From assembly GCA_958496175.1 (NCBI GenBank), contig OY292275.1, positions 9,114,001-9,178,000 of the forward strand: a stretch of 64,000 nt of DNA, in the 5' to 3' direction. Origin of the DNA: Sisyra terminalis. Taxonomy: Eukaryota; Arthropoda; Insecta; Neuroptera; Sisyridae. Positions 23,367-35,161 of the stretch are shown in pieces (within the stretch, counting starts at the first letter, position 1; each line of letters opens with the position of its first letter). The position numbers and the translations under genes are program-made. The notes beneath the pieces were generated by a model. It was given only the letters and a program-made list of their open reading frames with translations. It was not told the origin of the DNA and ran no database searches.

Positions 23367-23913
23367 CAACGGAGAATATATAAGCGAATATAATCGCCAA
23401 AACTAATATCTTATAACGATGCACCATTTTGTTATATCACCTTTATAGTGGTAAGAAGGCATATAACTTTAAAAATAGTTATTAATCGTTACCAGATCAA
23501 AATTGGGTTCAGGGGCTTCCTATAATTTTATTGCGAACTATAAGCTTAATTTCCAAGAGAATATTTCAGCTTTTTGGTGAAATTACTTTCGAAACAACAA
23601 TAAAATTTCCCGGCTTTTATATTTAATTCAAAATTTCCCCAGCGAAATTGTCTTTGTGAAAACTATCAACAAAACAATCAAAAATTAAAATCAATGCAAA
23701 TATCCCCCACGTTGGAGTCAACAATTAAGTGTCGAAGTATGTACAAATATTAATGAATATAATTCGTTAAAAATATTTAATGAATATATAAATAAGACCT
23801 TAGAAAAATGTGAAAATTGGTAAATGATGAACACATTATTAGAATCTTTAAGAGCTCTCTTGATTTGGTACTATCAACGAATACGAAAAACGAACTTCTA
23901 CTAAAATCTAAAC
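23367..23913. other. unassigned AT-rich stretch
   Basis: Nothing supported was seen. Confidence 0.4.
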
Positions 23914-24047
23914 CAGGGATGGCCTTTGATCACTTTGATCACTATAAAAAATACATACATTTTGTTAAGAATTTGGTGAATCTCGCGAACCGGAAAATTG
24001 ACCCAGGCGGGCCTTAAGTAGCCCGCGGGCTACAGGTTGGCTACTGA
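23914..24047. mobile_element. hAT terminal fragment or MITE (CAGGGATGG end)
   Basis: It starts CAGGGATGG and contains a GC-rich GGGCCTTAAGTAGCCCGCGG block followed by GGTTGGC near the other end. This is the pattern of hAT elements with CAGGGATG termini and GCCCGCGGGC subterminal blocks; compare 62202-62378. The right terminus is degraded and no 8-bp duplication was seen. Confidence 0.5.
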
Positions 24048-26799
24048 TAAAAAAAATGCTGCGGATTACAATTTTTTTATTTTATTTTTTCTGCATCCCA
24101 ATTTTACCAGCTTTCACCAGCTTTTTACCTGATATCTAGGTAATTGGGAAATTCATAGTTACATTCCTAAATATAATTTAAAAATCACACTTTAGAAAAA
24201 AACATAAAATTTTCTTTTTTATTATAGCTCTAACGATCTCCTTTCCGAACTGTTCAAATAAATGACTATTTTTGTTTGGAAACCGATAGAAATTGTATTA
24301 AAAATATTTTCGTCCGTTCGAACGTATTTTGTGTCAAACATGAGCGTTCCAATTTTATGACGCTGAAGTGAAAAATGAGAAAATTCAGGTTTTAATATCT
24401 CTTAAAAGTTATTTCCGCCAATAAGTGTCACATTTGGAACACTATCGGTTATTTATAACAGAAATTTCCCACCCAATTGACGGCCGGCAGTGGCAGTGGC
24501 AAAAATCATTTGCGAATCTCGGGCTAATAAAAATGTGAATTATCTGCAAATAACGAATATTATTGTGGAACAAAATGAGAAAAAAACATCCATCTCTAAA
24601 GCGTAATGGACTTAACTGTAACGTTTATTGTCTGTATCTAGTACTTTGTATATTAAATCAAATGTTATTGTCCATTTTAAGCTTTAGTATTATGATCGGT
24701 TCGCCTGTATTAAGAGGAGAGATAGGAACTTGTTGAATATACATTGACTATTTGGACTTTATTGTTTCGTTTACTTCTCTATTTCCACTTTTGTTAATAC
24801 TTTTTAAATGTTTTACATAAAAGCTGCTGTAGTAAACTATCCATTCAAGTATTAATTATTTCAGGCACCGTTACAAGTCAAAGTGAAATAAGTCCATTTC
24901 AAAAAAACTATTAATTAGCTTAAAGTAAGATTTGTTTCCACAATTTTGCTTTCTCAATTTGAATTATTTTTTCTTACAATAACTATAGACTTTCATCACT
25001 TTCTTTGCAATCATCCGCCTATTTATCATCAGTCCTAAGCTAAATATTGTTATTAAATATGCTTTAACTTTAATACTTTTAAATACAGCTAAATGCATTT
25101 TTTTATGCCCTGTTACTTGTTAATAAAACTCTTTTCTAAATATTTAGAGATTTGTAAGCCAATGCAAATTTAAATTGAGTTTTTGCCTATTTTTCTTATA
25201 TGAACAAACATTAAAGCTCTACGGAATTAAAGCTCTATGAACAAATAACATTGAGACTAACCCTGCTTTTATGATAAAATTTATTATTTGCGAATTATTA
25301 AATTAGTAGACATCACTTAATTTAAATTTAGTTTTCAGAGGATTGTGCTTTCAATGAAGCTGTGTTTAGAGAAATATTGATATCTAAGGAAATCGAGATT
25401 CCTTCATTAAGAACCACTTTTTGAACTATGCACTTCTGGACCAGGAATTCTACTTACAGTTGGGCCATTCAATCGATTTGCTTGAATTTGGGACCTCCAG
25501 GAACACTCAATTTAGGACCATGCAGCGTTCTATATTTTGCCGCCATAACATTCGTCAAATCAACCTTTAATCCCAAATAAATATTCGGCATTTCAATTTT
25601 TAGATCCATACGCTCTAAAACTAGAACAATTGAGAATACTAACATACTATTTTGATATTAAAAATATTTAACTGTATAAAATTTGACCTAAGCACTTAAT
25701 TTCAATATTTGTAATAGAAAACATTCGTATTAACAGGAATTTTTTTTTTATTACGTGATTACTTGTATTTATTTTTAATAACCTTTTACTAATTTTATTT
25801 GCAAAATAAATAAAAAAAATATTTATAACTAATCACAATTACGACTAATCGCTTTTTCAGAATTATTTAATTAAAGAAACTGGAGCACTAAATTCAAGGA
25901 AGCTTACATAATGCAGCCATATTCGCTTTACTATTTGTTTATTTGCTTCACTTAATAACGTAATTAAAATAATAATTTATTACGAAAATTTATTACTAAA
26001 ATAAACCCTTTATAACAGTCAATTGTTAAACCAAATTATTTTAGAACTAAAATAGATTTAACATGAATAATTATAATTTTGGTATTGCCCACTTTCGGGG
26101 GTAGAAAACAAATCATTTGGAATGGATTGGAATTCATGAAACTAAACTGGATATATCAATTTTATACTTCGGGTGTATAAGTTTCATAAAACTATTTTTA
26201 TAAGTTATACATTTTTTTTTAGTTTTTAAATTGGGGAAGAAAAAAATAGACTTTTCATTACTGGAATAAATATACAATAATTACACTAAAAAAAGGATAT
26301 AAGCATAGTAAGTGGCTTCGGAATAATATTTTAATTATACTTTGTAGGTAAGTAGATGGTGGGTACTTACTTACAAAATACAAAGACTCTCGAAGTTTTA
26401 AATCCCCATCTGAATTAATTTTTGAGAAAAAAAAAATATCAGAATTTACGAAGCCCAACAATCTAATATTTCAATAGGATTTAGGGGCTTATGATATATT
26501 TTCATAGAAAATAACAGCTATATAGCTTCAGAAAATCAAGTAAACATATTTTTTTAATCATTTTTAATCATGAAACTATTTTGTTAGCGACTTACCAACT
26601 TATTTTTAAAATTTGATATACTTTTCCTTAAATACCTGATTATTTTTTCTATACCTTTTTTGATTTTTAAAGTAGTACTTTATAAGGGAAAAATCAAATA
26701 AAAATCACTTCCGCTCTTATTGTACATATGGCTTTTGTTTAAATGGAAATTGTACATAATTAATACTTCAAAATCGAGATAACAATATCAGGTACAGGA
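24048..26799. other. mostly unassigned; weak repeat shared with 32.9 kb
   Basis: Positions about 24640-24745 resemble 32868-32990: CTTTGTATATTA, AATCAAATGTTAT and AAACTTGTTGAATA are in the same order. The remainder shows no gene or paired repeat. Confidence 0.35.
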
Positions 26800-27440
26800 A
26801 TATTCATTTCAAACTGTTTTTTTCTGTAATTGTAATAAAATTATTTCAAATAGGAAAGCATTTTATTTGATTGTAATTCGACATTTTTATTGTATTTTTT
26901 TCTATGAAATTATTTTTTCCAATAAAACAAATAAAATTAAACTTCTTTTGTTTATTTTACAGTAATTTCAAATCTATTTCTTTAACTATAATTAATGTAT
27001 TGATAGGTTTCGAATGACGTCATTGCACAAGACGCTCCATACGATACGTATTCGTATATTTACAAAGCATTGACGCTGAAAATTGGGAGTGGTTTTCTTA
27101 AATTTTTAAAATTTCAACAATCAAAACAAATGAATCTCTTTAAATCTCGCAATCCTATTGGCTAACAGCCTCTTGTACTGAGAAGTTTATGCTGCTATCA
27201 GATAGTTGTGCATCGTTCAAAACCATGGTAGCTTACGATTACGCTTATTAATAGTTATGAAAAAATACTTTCCTGGTTGAAATATTAAAAAAAATAATTA
27301 AAATATTTTTTTTTTTAAAAAATATTAAAGAAAAAGAGTATAAGTTTTAAATATTTTTATGCCTGGAATTATTATATTTTTTTTATGTGTAGTTAGGTTT
27401 AGTTTCCGGTGTAGTATACATTAAATGTGGACGAGCTTTT
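26800..27440 (+). repeat. dispersed repeat family R1, copy 1
   Basis: Best-conserved core 26999-27220: TCGAATGACGTCATTGC, then CTCCATAC, GGGAGTGGTTT, AATCAAAACAAATGA, TCTCGCAAT and ATTGGCTAACAGCCTCTTGTA. The same order occurs at 58885-59105, and a fragment occurs at 8565-8680 on the other strand. Weaker similarity extends outward on both sides. GACGTCA is a CRE-like site and CCATTGGC a CCAAT-like site, but both are simply part of the repeat. No ends or ORF were identified. Confidence 0.6.
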
Positions 27441-27741
27441 TATTGTGAAGACCATGTATTATTCGTTCAAAAAATTTGAAAAAGTTAGACATTGTATTGA
27501 GAGTGTATAAATTTGAAAATATTATTTACATAAGTAGCTATTCCAAAAATTTTCCAAGGAACAAAATATAGTTTTTCTCTATCTAATTTAGTCAAAACTA
27601 TTCTGAAACTTTTGAAGTTCATGGAATAGAGCGATTTTTTCAAAATTAGCTTTTCGTAATTTATATTTAAGCCTATGTATCAAATGTGGATAACATTTCT
27701 ATTGTTGACATTATGAAATAACTTAATAATACTAATAAGAT

Positions 27742-27812
27742 CTTAAATAACCTGAATTGTCTTATTTATTTAATAAAAGCTGAGATCTGAATTTTATCAT
27801 CTATTATGACAT
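27742..27812 (-). repeat. fragment of the P3 hammerhead element
   Basis: On the minus strand this matches 21000-21070: AAATTCAGATCTCAGCTTTT, then AAATAAGAC and AATTCAGGTT. It contains only the outer 70 bp and no ribozyme. It proves that the 21.00-21.04 kb flank belongs to the element. Confidence 0.6.
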
Positions 27813-30047
27813 AACTTTAAAGGAAAACTCATTATTTCTTAATCAATAAATCTTCATAAATCTTAATCAAAAAATTCATCAAAAATGAAGTTGTAACTCT
27901 GAATGGTGATTGATATGTCTCAATCGTAAAAACAGTATTCTCTTATGCACTTAAGAGAAAAATAATTAAACTTCCAATGAAAGAAGATATTCAAAAACTG
28001 TATACTTGGTCGTTATATTTTATACATTTATAAACACCACACCAACATCTAGTTGAATTGTTATAGATGAAATAAATTAACGACTTTTTTAATGTGTAAA
28101 TCTGTAAAAGCATTTAACATATTTCACTCATAACATAGATTATTAACTTTATTGAAAGTTATTGTCAGATGAATAATTTTTATTGAAAAGCGAATACAAA
28201 AATACAATACAAAACAAATTAATGCATGTTTTAAAATCATTCAGATTGAAATAATTATTTGTCATTCAAACTTTAATCAAATACAAATTTAATTCAAAAC
28301 AAGAACAACATGTGCAAATCACAACCCAAAAAAAACTACTTTAAATCGAAATTAAAATAACAAACTAATTAAAACGCAAAAGCTCTATTCAATTTTTCGA
28401 TGAAATTAATAATGCACCACAAACATGCACTTCATTGTATATTTGTAATAATAGAATATATAAACCAAACAAATTTTGCTCCTGCTTTCATACAAAAACA
28501 TTTCCAGATTTAAATGGGCGCAAAACGCTAAAATGTTATGTTAATTTTTGTTTGACTTTAAAATATCAATTTAATCCAAACAAAGAGCTCGTGCAACATG
28601 TTGTCTTTACTGTGAAACATTTCGATGTTTGCTTTTCAAGTTTGTCGTTTGTTAGATCCTTGATCCAGTGCTTATAAGATTGTATTTATTTCTACAGACT
28701 TCAATAAATGGGGTTTGAGAAATATAAAGTTTTATGGGAAATACTTTCTGTTTAATAAAAGCTATCAACAATGGCGGTTTGTCAATGAAAACAGGGAAGG
28801 CAAACAAAAATTGAAAATGTTGCTTATTTTTATTTATTTGATAAACAAGAAGAAAATAAACTTATTTTAATTTTGATCCATTTAAGCTTTTTGTTTTCTC
28901 TCAATGCTAAATTGTAAGTCTTTTCTAATTAATACTATTATATACAAAATGCCCACCAAATGAAGAATTGAATTTAACAAATTAGAACAAGATTATTACA
29001 ATTAAAATCGTTAAAATTAAAGAAAAATTGGGATAATATCAGAAGAGCTTTTTTTTAAACTCACTGAGAAGATGAAAGCGAGGCAAAGATGTGTCCCCAA
29101 CTTAATACTTGTCAAGAAACCAGAAGCTAGATTAAACTATTTTAAAAAAAGCTACCCAGAAGTATGAAGATTTTTGTCGGAAAGTAATTATTGATTGTTA
29201 AATATCTTCTTTTTCCCTTTTAAAGCAATCCTTTTCAGATATAACAAAATTGGCTAAGCGCCTTTTTAAGACCACGAAACATTTTTAAGTATGTGCTTTT
29301 TGGTAGGGACTGGAGCTTTTTCAGTAATGCTCTATTTATTTCCTTAACCAAGACAAAAGTTCATCCTTTATCGAAATTTGTCGTTTTGGAAACAAGAAAA
29401 ATTGTAGGGAATCAAGTTTGGTGAATACAATTGCTACCAATGGTATTGTTCTTGGCAGAAAAATCACTAACAACGATATGAGATGCAAAAGCTCTGAATT
29501 GTTTTTCCACAAACCCAAGCATTTTATTTGCATTGCTTCCCGCAAACGATACATAATTTCAAGGTTACATTCCTTATTAATCATAAAATATCTCCAAAGG
29601 AACTAACGATGCACCAAATCATTATGATTGAAGAAAATTGGAGGCAAAAGCTTCACTTTTGCCCAATTTAGTGGTCTTGGTTCTCTATACAATTTCCATT
29701 GTAGTGATTGAGCTATGGTTTCGACGTCATCATATTCATAAAACCATACTTTTTTTTTTAGTTATGACTAGACATCGGATAATATGCATTTTTCTAATGT
29801 TATTGTTTATTTTGGTACTTTTTCATTGTTAAACCTGATTTCAGTAGTTATTCGTGTTTGGCGTGTTATATTATGCCGTCGACACGTCCCCCTTACGTCA
29901 AGCTCTGAAAGTATTGTACCCAATATTGCTTCAAAAGATCAAAAACGAGTTCGGGATAGACAATAATTTTTTTTTTTACAAAAATGTGCTTTTAAAAGCA
30001 CTATGGCGACTACAGGCATATAAAGGTTAACTACCCACTAGATAAGA
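27813..30047. other. unassigned AT-rich stretch
   Basis: No supported gene. Several 60-80 codon frames exist (28435-28677, 29336-29606, 29638-29966). None shows a recognisable domain, although 29100-29960 directly upstream of the hAT remnant may include its eroded N-terminal part. Confidence 0.35.
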
Positions 30048-30489
30048 TTACCTCCAGAATCAATTTTAGCACGGTGGGGTATTTGGTAGAAAGCTTTATT
30101 ATTTTATGCTGAATGTTTCAAGGCCATAAAAGATGTAGTTGGAAAATTTGAAAGATTAGACACCATTGCAATTAATTCAAGCCAGCTGGAATTTGAGGAT
30201 CCTTCATTCAACAAAAAATATTGACCTTAATGCAATACATTTCAGCATTATACTCAATGCCATTGAGAAATTAGAAACATTCCTTTGTTCAAGTCCATGG
30301 AAATATTAAAAAAAAAGATTAAACAGAATAAAGTTCTTTCGAGTAAACTATTGCAATAGTTTCGTGACAAATTAAATTCAGTTTTGCATAAAAACCCCGG
30401 TTTTGAAGGAATAAAGAAAATTGATGCATTTATTAACGGCACTTCTGAAGAGATCTCCGAAAATTCTGCCAAATTTCAAATTCTGTTCG
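30048..30489 (+). pseudogene. hAT-type transposase remnant (ARWG...W motif family)
   Basis: Three broken frames read Leu-Pro-Pro-Glu-Ser-Ile-Leu-Ala-Arg-Trp-Gly-Ile-Trp-Val-Glu-Ser. A shifted frame then gives Cys-Phe-Lys-Ala-Ile-Lys-Asp-Val-Val, Glu-Phe-Glu-Asp-Pro-Ser-Phe and Ile-Leu-Asn-Ala-Ile-Glu-Lys-Leu-Glu. A last frame gives Leu-Asn-Ser-Val-Leu-His-Lys-Asn-Pro-Gly-Phe. This order (TRWGTW, then an acidic linker, then a P.AI..LE helix, then a KNPG(F/L) helix) is that of the C-terminal half of CGG-binding-protein-like hAT transposases. At least two frameshifts and several stops make it dead. No terminal repeats were found. Confidence 0.6.
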
Positions 30490-30925
30490 GTAATGTAAGT
30501 TGACATCGAAAGTTCATTTTCTGCTTTTTACCATTTTCATCTTTATCGTCCAATTATGAATCTAAACCATCCAGGTTTTCACTCAAATACACAGAGAAAA
30601 TTTTTGGGGAATAGGTCTGGCGGCTTAGGAGAAGTTCAGTTCTGTTACATAAGCACAGAAGATTTATATATATTAAGATAAATATAATGTGACAATAAAC
30701 GTTAATTCTAATTATAAATGGTTTTTGATTGTGCATATTTTATGCATATATCACCCTTTTTTAGTGTATATTTGCATGCATATTTTGGCATTTTGACATT
30801 GAATATAATCCTATGTCTAGTTGACGTCGTTTAACTGCTCCTGAAGTATACGTATTTATGCGACGAATTTTCGGTAAAAATATTTGGAAAAATTTCTGAT
30901 CAAAATTGCCAAGCACACCAAAACT

Positions 30926-31106
30926 TTTTTATAATTTTTTTTTAATTTTAATTTATTTAATAGTGACATAAACAGCATGGTCATGAGCGACTTCTAGATT
31001 ACATAATAATTTATAATTACAATAATTTTTGGCACAATACGGGGATCGAACTCACTACCTACTGATATTGGAGCGGTCACCTAGACCATTCGGCTACCAG
31101 AAGGCC
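30926..31106 (-). mobile_element. tRNA-derived SINE, copy 1
   Basis: Target duplication CCAAAACT at 30918-30925 and 31107-31114. On the minus strand the head is tRNA-like. Box A is TAGCCGAATGG about 12 bases in. Box B is GAGTTCGATCC about 40 bases later, good matches to the RNA polymerase III consensus TRGCNNANNGG and GGTTCGANTCC. The body ends with AGTCGCTCATGACCATGCTG and an A-rich tail. That 3' tail matches the 3' end of the LINE at 31241-31726, the presumed source of its reverse transcriptase. Length 181 bp, almost the same as copy 3. Confidence 0.85.
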
Positions 31107-31240
31107 CCAAAACTAATAGAACTTTAATATTCGTAAAAAAGTTTAGAAAGGTAAACAGGTGATGGTTTCAAAATTTGGCAGAATTATGTTTATCCATACA
31201 ATAAAAGTAGTCCAACAATAAACACAGGTACACAAATTTA

Positions 31241-31554
31241 CTTCTGAGAAAGAGGATTGGGACACAATCAAAAGTGGTCTAATTCAATCCCAACTCAATC
31301 TTCCATTAAACATTGACCAGATAAGGAATATCATGGAAAATGCCCGTAGCAACCAAGACCTAAACGATTTGGCCCTGGATTACGCCACAAGCGTAGAAGA
31401 CCTCATCAGCACACTTCAACAACTCCACCCAAAAATGAACCCAATTTTAAAAAACAGATGCTACTCGGCTAGTCAAAAGACTGCAAGAACACGAAACCAA
31501 AAACTTAACAACCCCACTCTTATAAACAAACTGCTCATCTGGTACTTTCCATAA
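31241..31554 (+). pseudogene. LINE ORF2 linker remnant (between endonuclease and RT)
   Basis: The frame containing the ATG at 31333 is open from about 31231. It begins Lys-Phe-Thr-Ser-Glu-Lys-Glu-Asp-Trp-Asp-Thr-Ile-Lys and ends at 31552-31554. A Trp followed by a helical, Leu- and Asn-rich region is what the endonuclease-RT linker of many non-LTR ORF2 proteins looks like. Codon use and base composition are clearly different from the AT-rich flanks. No catalytic residues of endonuclease or RT are included. An ORF1/gag origin is an alternative I cannot exclude. Confidence 0.5.
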
Positions 31555-31726
31555 ATTCATACCACCAAAGAATCTCGGAGTATATTCAATGAGTAGGATA
31601 ATCTATTTTAATCTGTTTTAATACTTTTTATGTTAAAGATGAATGTAAAATTGTAAAAGCTATCAAATTTTAGTCGCTAATGACCAAGCTGTTGAAGCGA
31701 CTTAAAATAAATAAACAAAAAAAAAA
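31241..31726 (+). mobile_element. 5'-truncated and internally deleted LINE (SINE partner family)
   Basis: Imperfect target duplication GGTACACAAATTTA (31227-31240) against GGTCGCAAATTTA (31727-31739). The body encodes an ORF2-like scrap and then goes directly to a 3' UTR. The 3' end has a hairpin with perfect arms AGTCGCT (31672-31678) and AGCGACT (31696-31702), then AAAATAAATAAAC and poly-A. The RT domain is absent, so an internal deletion joined the 5' part to the UTR. Confidence 0.7.
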
Positions 31727-31922
31727 GGTCGCAAATTTAAGAAAATTACCTTTCGTTTTGATCAAATAAAATATTTCATTGATTTTGGATTGCGAGAAAT
31801 ATGGTGAGGTATTCACGACTCAACATCTATTAATCGACTGTCCGGTTTTACACTATTAAAAGAAAATGTTATTAGGAAAATGGTTTTAACAAGAACTTAA
31901 GTATCAAGGACAAAGATATTAA

Positions 31923-32628
31923 GGGTGGATCACCGTCAGAAAAAAAAATCTATTTCTTTTTCCATAAATGTCTTCTTATAGCATTCAAGAATAACGTGTT
32001 AAAAAGATTGGAATAGCTGACTAATGAATTTTCACTGATAAAAATTGAATAAATTGATAATAACATAAAAAGATATATTAAAAAAACTTTAAATGCGTTT
32101 TTCTCGAATTCAACTTTTTAAAACTGGGAGACAAGATTTCTCAGAAACTATCCGACGGATTGACTTGAAACTGGAAAGTGTTATAGTTCAACACGTCTTC
32201 TTGGTACTGAACCTCTGAAATTGGCCAAACCTCCCCCCCTCAAAGAGGGAGAGGGGGAAAGGTCCAAAAAAAGGTCGTTTTTTTAACTTTTTTTTTCAAA
32301 GTCACGCCATTTTGTGAATTTTAAACTTTTTTCAGATTTTCGAGGTTCAGTACCAAGAAGACGCATTACCAAAACCTACATTCTTTAGAAAATCATAATC
32401 CGACTTCCGGTTTCCGAGAAAACTTGTCTCCCGTTTGCCTCCTCATTTTTGAGGATCCTTTTTCAAAGCGCTGTAAAAGGGGGAGGGGGGGACATATCGG
32501 GGCAAATAAAAAAAAATAGTTCGAAGCTTCAACTTTTACATGCCGAAGACCGTTTTTTAATATCTCTAAAAAAATGGCAGCAGTTTTAAAAAAGTCATTT
32601 TTTTTTACGTTCTGACGGTGATCCACTC
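31923..32628. mobile_element. TTAA-flanked foldback MITE, copy 1
   Basis: TTAA occurs at 31919-31922 and 32629-32632, immediately outside inverted ends GGGTGGATCACCGTCAGAA and TTCTGACGGTGATCCACTC. Internal inverted blocks include GGGAGACAAG against CTTGTCTCCC and CGTCTTCTTGGTACTGAACC at 32202 against its complement at 32344. Purine-rich and pyrimidine-rich runs (32234-32262 and 32478-32488) break the AT-rich pattern. TTAA duplication is typical of piggyBac-type elements; TA plus longer ends is an alternative reading. No transposase is present. Length 706 bp, very close to the element at 47.4 kb. Confidence 0.7.
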
Positions 32629-34412
32629 TTAATATATACTGAAGTATTGAGGATTGTACCACAGTACAACTTGTACCGAAAGATACTTTAAAACTTATCT
32701 TTATAAACATTTTTCAAAAAAAAAAAGCAAAATTTATTTAAATTTTTAAGGTTTTTATTGATATAATTATAAAAAATTACACAAGTTAAAGAAATAGTCA
32801 ATGATCAAAACATTACTATAACGTGGGTTGACTGCACATCGCTGTCATTTCCTTGAGCTTTTTAGGTTCTTTGTATATTATTAAATCAAATGTTATCACC
32901 CATTTAAAATCTTTTATTATTACGATAAAGTCACCAACACAAAAACCCGAGCCAGAAACGTATCAGAAACTTGTTGAATACGCTATTACATCAGCCGCAT
33001 TATATTATTATTATTATCATTATCTGTGAAACTAGGCGACTACACCCGCACATCTATCGTGCGAATATTTTACGACACACGATAAAATATCATTTGCCTT
33101 CTTGCCCGACTTGCATCGAACCCAAACCAAGCATATTTATGATAAGTTGCGCATGATGTCGCAAAATTTATTTCGATATTTTTCACAAAAAAAAAACTTT
33201 TTTCCTTCAGATACTCTATATAACTAACAGTATTCGCAATATAAAATATTTGTGACGCAAACTTTCTCTGCGTCACCCTTAATTAACTTTATGAACATCG
33301 TATTCGTGCAAGAATAAAATTAAGCATTCATTCCATCTTTTCTGAAAAGTGTTTCTCGTTTCAGCATCATAAAGCCGGCGACATTTGATTTTTTTTCATA
33401 TTGTCACACGAAAATAAATACGAGTATGTTACTTAGGGTGGAAAAAAGATAACAGAATACTTAAAAATGCAATCAAATATTTATGGAACGCCTGAAGGAC
33501 GTATGCCACGCAATTCTTCCCTATATTGAGTAAAAACTTACGCACTTTTCCGGCGAAATAAATAGCATTATCTTCATCTGCTTTAATAATAATAATTTAC
33601 ACGCCCTGTTAAGATTAGAGCGGGAGAGAATGAGGAAGTATTTTTACTTAAATAATCAACTACATTTATTAAGTTTGAATAAAAAGAGCGTATGTTCAAC
33701 GAACTTTGTTTTATGAATAAGATTATTCAATGTCGTATGGAATTATAGCCTTGGAATGGTTTACAAAGAAAATTGAATTAAAAAGCCTTTAATGAAAAGA
33801 AAAGTGCTAGAAACAAATGATTCATTTAAGCAAAAATTAGATAAAGTACCATAAGTTCAATTATTTCCAAGTCGTGGTCAAAGTATATTAAGTATGGATT
33901 AACAAAAACATGATTTATCTCTGATAAAAGAAAATCTGAACAAAAACCTTCCATAACAATATAACGATCAATTGCTGTGTTTTCTGTTATGAAAAACAAA
34001 ACAAATGGAAAAGTATTTAATACAAAAATATGTATGGTAATGTAATGTAACATGCAGGTATATTTCACAAATAACATGTTAGTAATTGGTTTCAAAGTTT
34101 AAATTAAAATTTTCGATTTTATTACAGCTTTTGACCTTTACTTAACGTTTCTTAATTACTTCTATTGGGCCATACTAAGACCATAATAAGACTTGTGGGG
34201 ATTTGTTTGTCTTTGTTAATATTTATATTATCAATTTTTTCGCAATTATATCTTTTTGTTAGATTTTTCGACTATAAATAAACGATCTAATTGGTCATTG
34301 TTGGACTTTCATCGCTATTTTAGGCAATGGCTTCTTTTGTTGATCATAGTTGCGATATATGTACCAAAAGTTGGGGCTAGTAATGGAAATATAGAGATAT
34401 ATAAAGGAAAGG
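32629..34412. other. mostly unassigned
   Basis: Positions 32868-32990 share a diverged repeat with 24.64-24.75 kb. A short TTA/TTATTAT microsatellite lies at 33000-33024. Sequence around 33030-33160 is less AT-rich but shows no recognisable feature. Confidence 0.35.
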
Positions 34413-34514
34413 TCTATGATTTATTATTGTAGAATTTCAAATCCTCGATTATAATAGATTAATAAAATATTCAGAGAACTAGGATCAAAAATTTGGCTAA
34501 AACTTTATTTATTA

Positions 34515-34557
34515 CATGCGACGTTTCGGCTTCTTTATTAAGCCTTCCTCAGGTGTT
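34515..34557 (-). ncRNA. hammerhead-like motif HHR-4
   Basis: Minus strand: CTGAGGA (position 7 is variable in the consensus), extra A, helix II arms GGCTT and AAGCC around AATAAAG, then GAAA, ACGT and a GTC triplet. Helix I pairing is poor in this copy (AACAC against GCATG), so activity is doubtful. Confidence 0.6.
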
Positions 34558-34640
34558 CTGAAAATAGCCAATTTTTTTATTAATTGATAAAAATATAGGA
34601 GGATTAGGATCAAATAATAATCAGTCAAAACTATTTATTA

Positions 34641-34687
34641 CATGCGCTACGTTTCGGCCCGGTCATTGAGCCTTCCTCAGGCGTTCG
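34641..34687 (-). ncRNA. hammerhead-like motif HHR-5
   Basis: Minus strand: CTGAGGA, extra A, helix II arms GGCTC and GGGCC (one G-U pair) around AATGACC, then GAAA, ACGT and a GTA triplet. Helix I has three G-C pairs (CGC with GCG). It lies 130 bp from HHR-4 in the same orientation, the tandem layout needed for dimer-type hammerheads with minimal helix III. Confidence 0.62.
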
Positions 34688-35161
34688 TAAGTAATCGCTT
34701 TAACCTTGTTAAAAATAATCATTGTCCATTCATCTTTATACGGTACAGTTGGTAAAAACAATCATAAAACTCCCAAGATACATAGTTTTTTTTGCTATTA
34801 AAATATAAAAAATAAAATTTCAATAAAAATAAATAAAATTAGTTAAAAATGACGATATTTTAAAAAATCGAACCGCTCAGCATTGATGAGTCTCTTTTAT
34901 TAATGTCAAAATATAATTATTACAATAAATTATTTTGTACCGTAAAAAATCGTTTTAACTTTGTTTATAAGTATCGTTGTTATAATTCATTTTTGTATGC
35001 ACGGTATAGTTGGTAAAAACAATTATAAAATTTCCAATACATATAAAAATTTTTTCATTAAAAAATAAATAATTTTTCGATAAAAATAATAATTAAAAAA
35101 ATCAGTTAAAAACTTTAATACTAGTTTTTATTCTGAATATTTTATTAATCTATGATTTATT

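Larger units (their letters stand above)
34426..35148 (-). mobile_element. hammerhead-bearing element P4 with two ribozyme motifs
   Basis: A 13-bp exact target duplication TCTATGATTTATT lies at 34413-34425 and 35149-35161. Terminal inverted similarity: GATTAATAAAATATTCAG near 34453 and its complement near 35131-35148. Inside are two direct copies of a hammerhead-containing segment (about 34488-34560 and 34608-34690), then two direct copies of a segment with CAGTTGGTAAAAACAAT or TAGTTGGTAAAAACAAT (about 34741-34850 and 35001-35115). Mixed tandem and inverted repeats with a long target duplication are typical of Penelope-like insertions. No reverse transcriptase is encoded. Confidence 0.7.

Noticed and set aside
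23076..23393. 105-codon frame across the right half of the hAT-like element
   Set aside because: Overlaps the terminal CCGGTATT motifs and resembles no hAT transposase.
29336..29606. Opposed 62- and 82-codon frames upstream of the hAT remnant, considered as its N-terminus
   Set aside because: No BED finger or other hAT N-terminal motif could be seen in either frame.
31040..31108. Possible true tRNA gene on the minus strand
   Set aside because: Box A and box B are good, but the sequence cannot close a full cloverleaf and is part of a SINE with target duplications and sister copies.
33000..33024. TTA/TTATTAT microsatellite
   Set aside because: Ordinary short AT-rich microsatellite.
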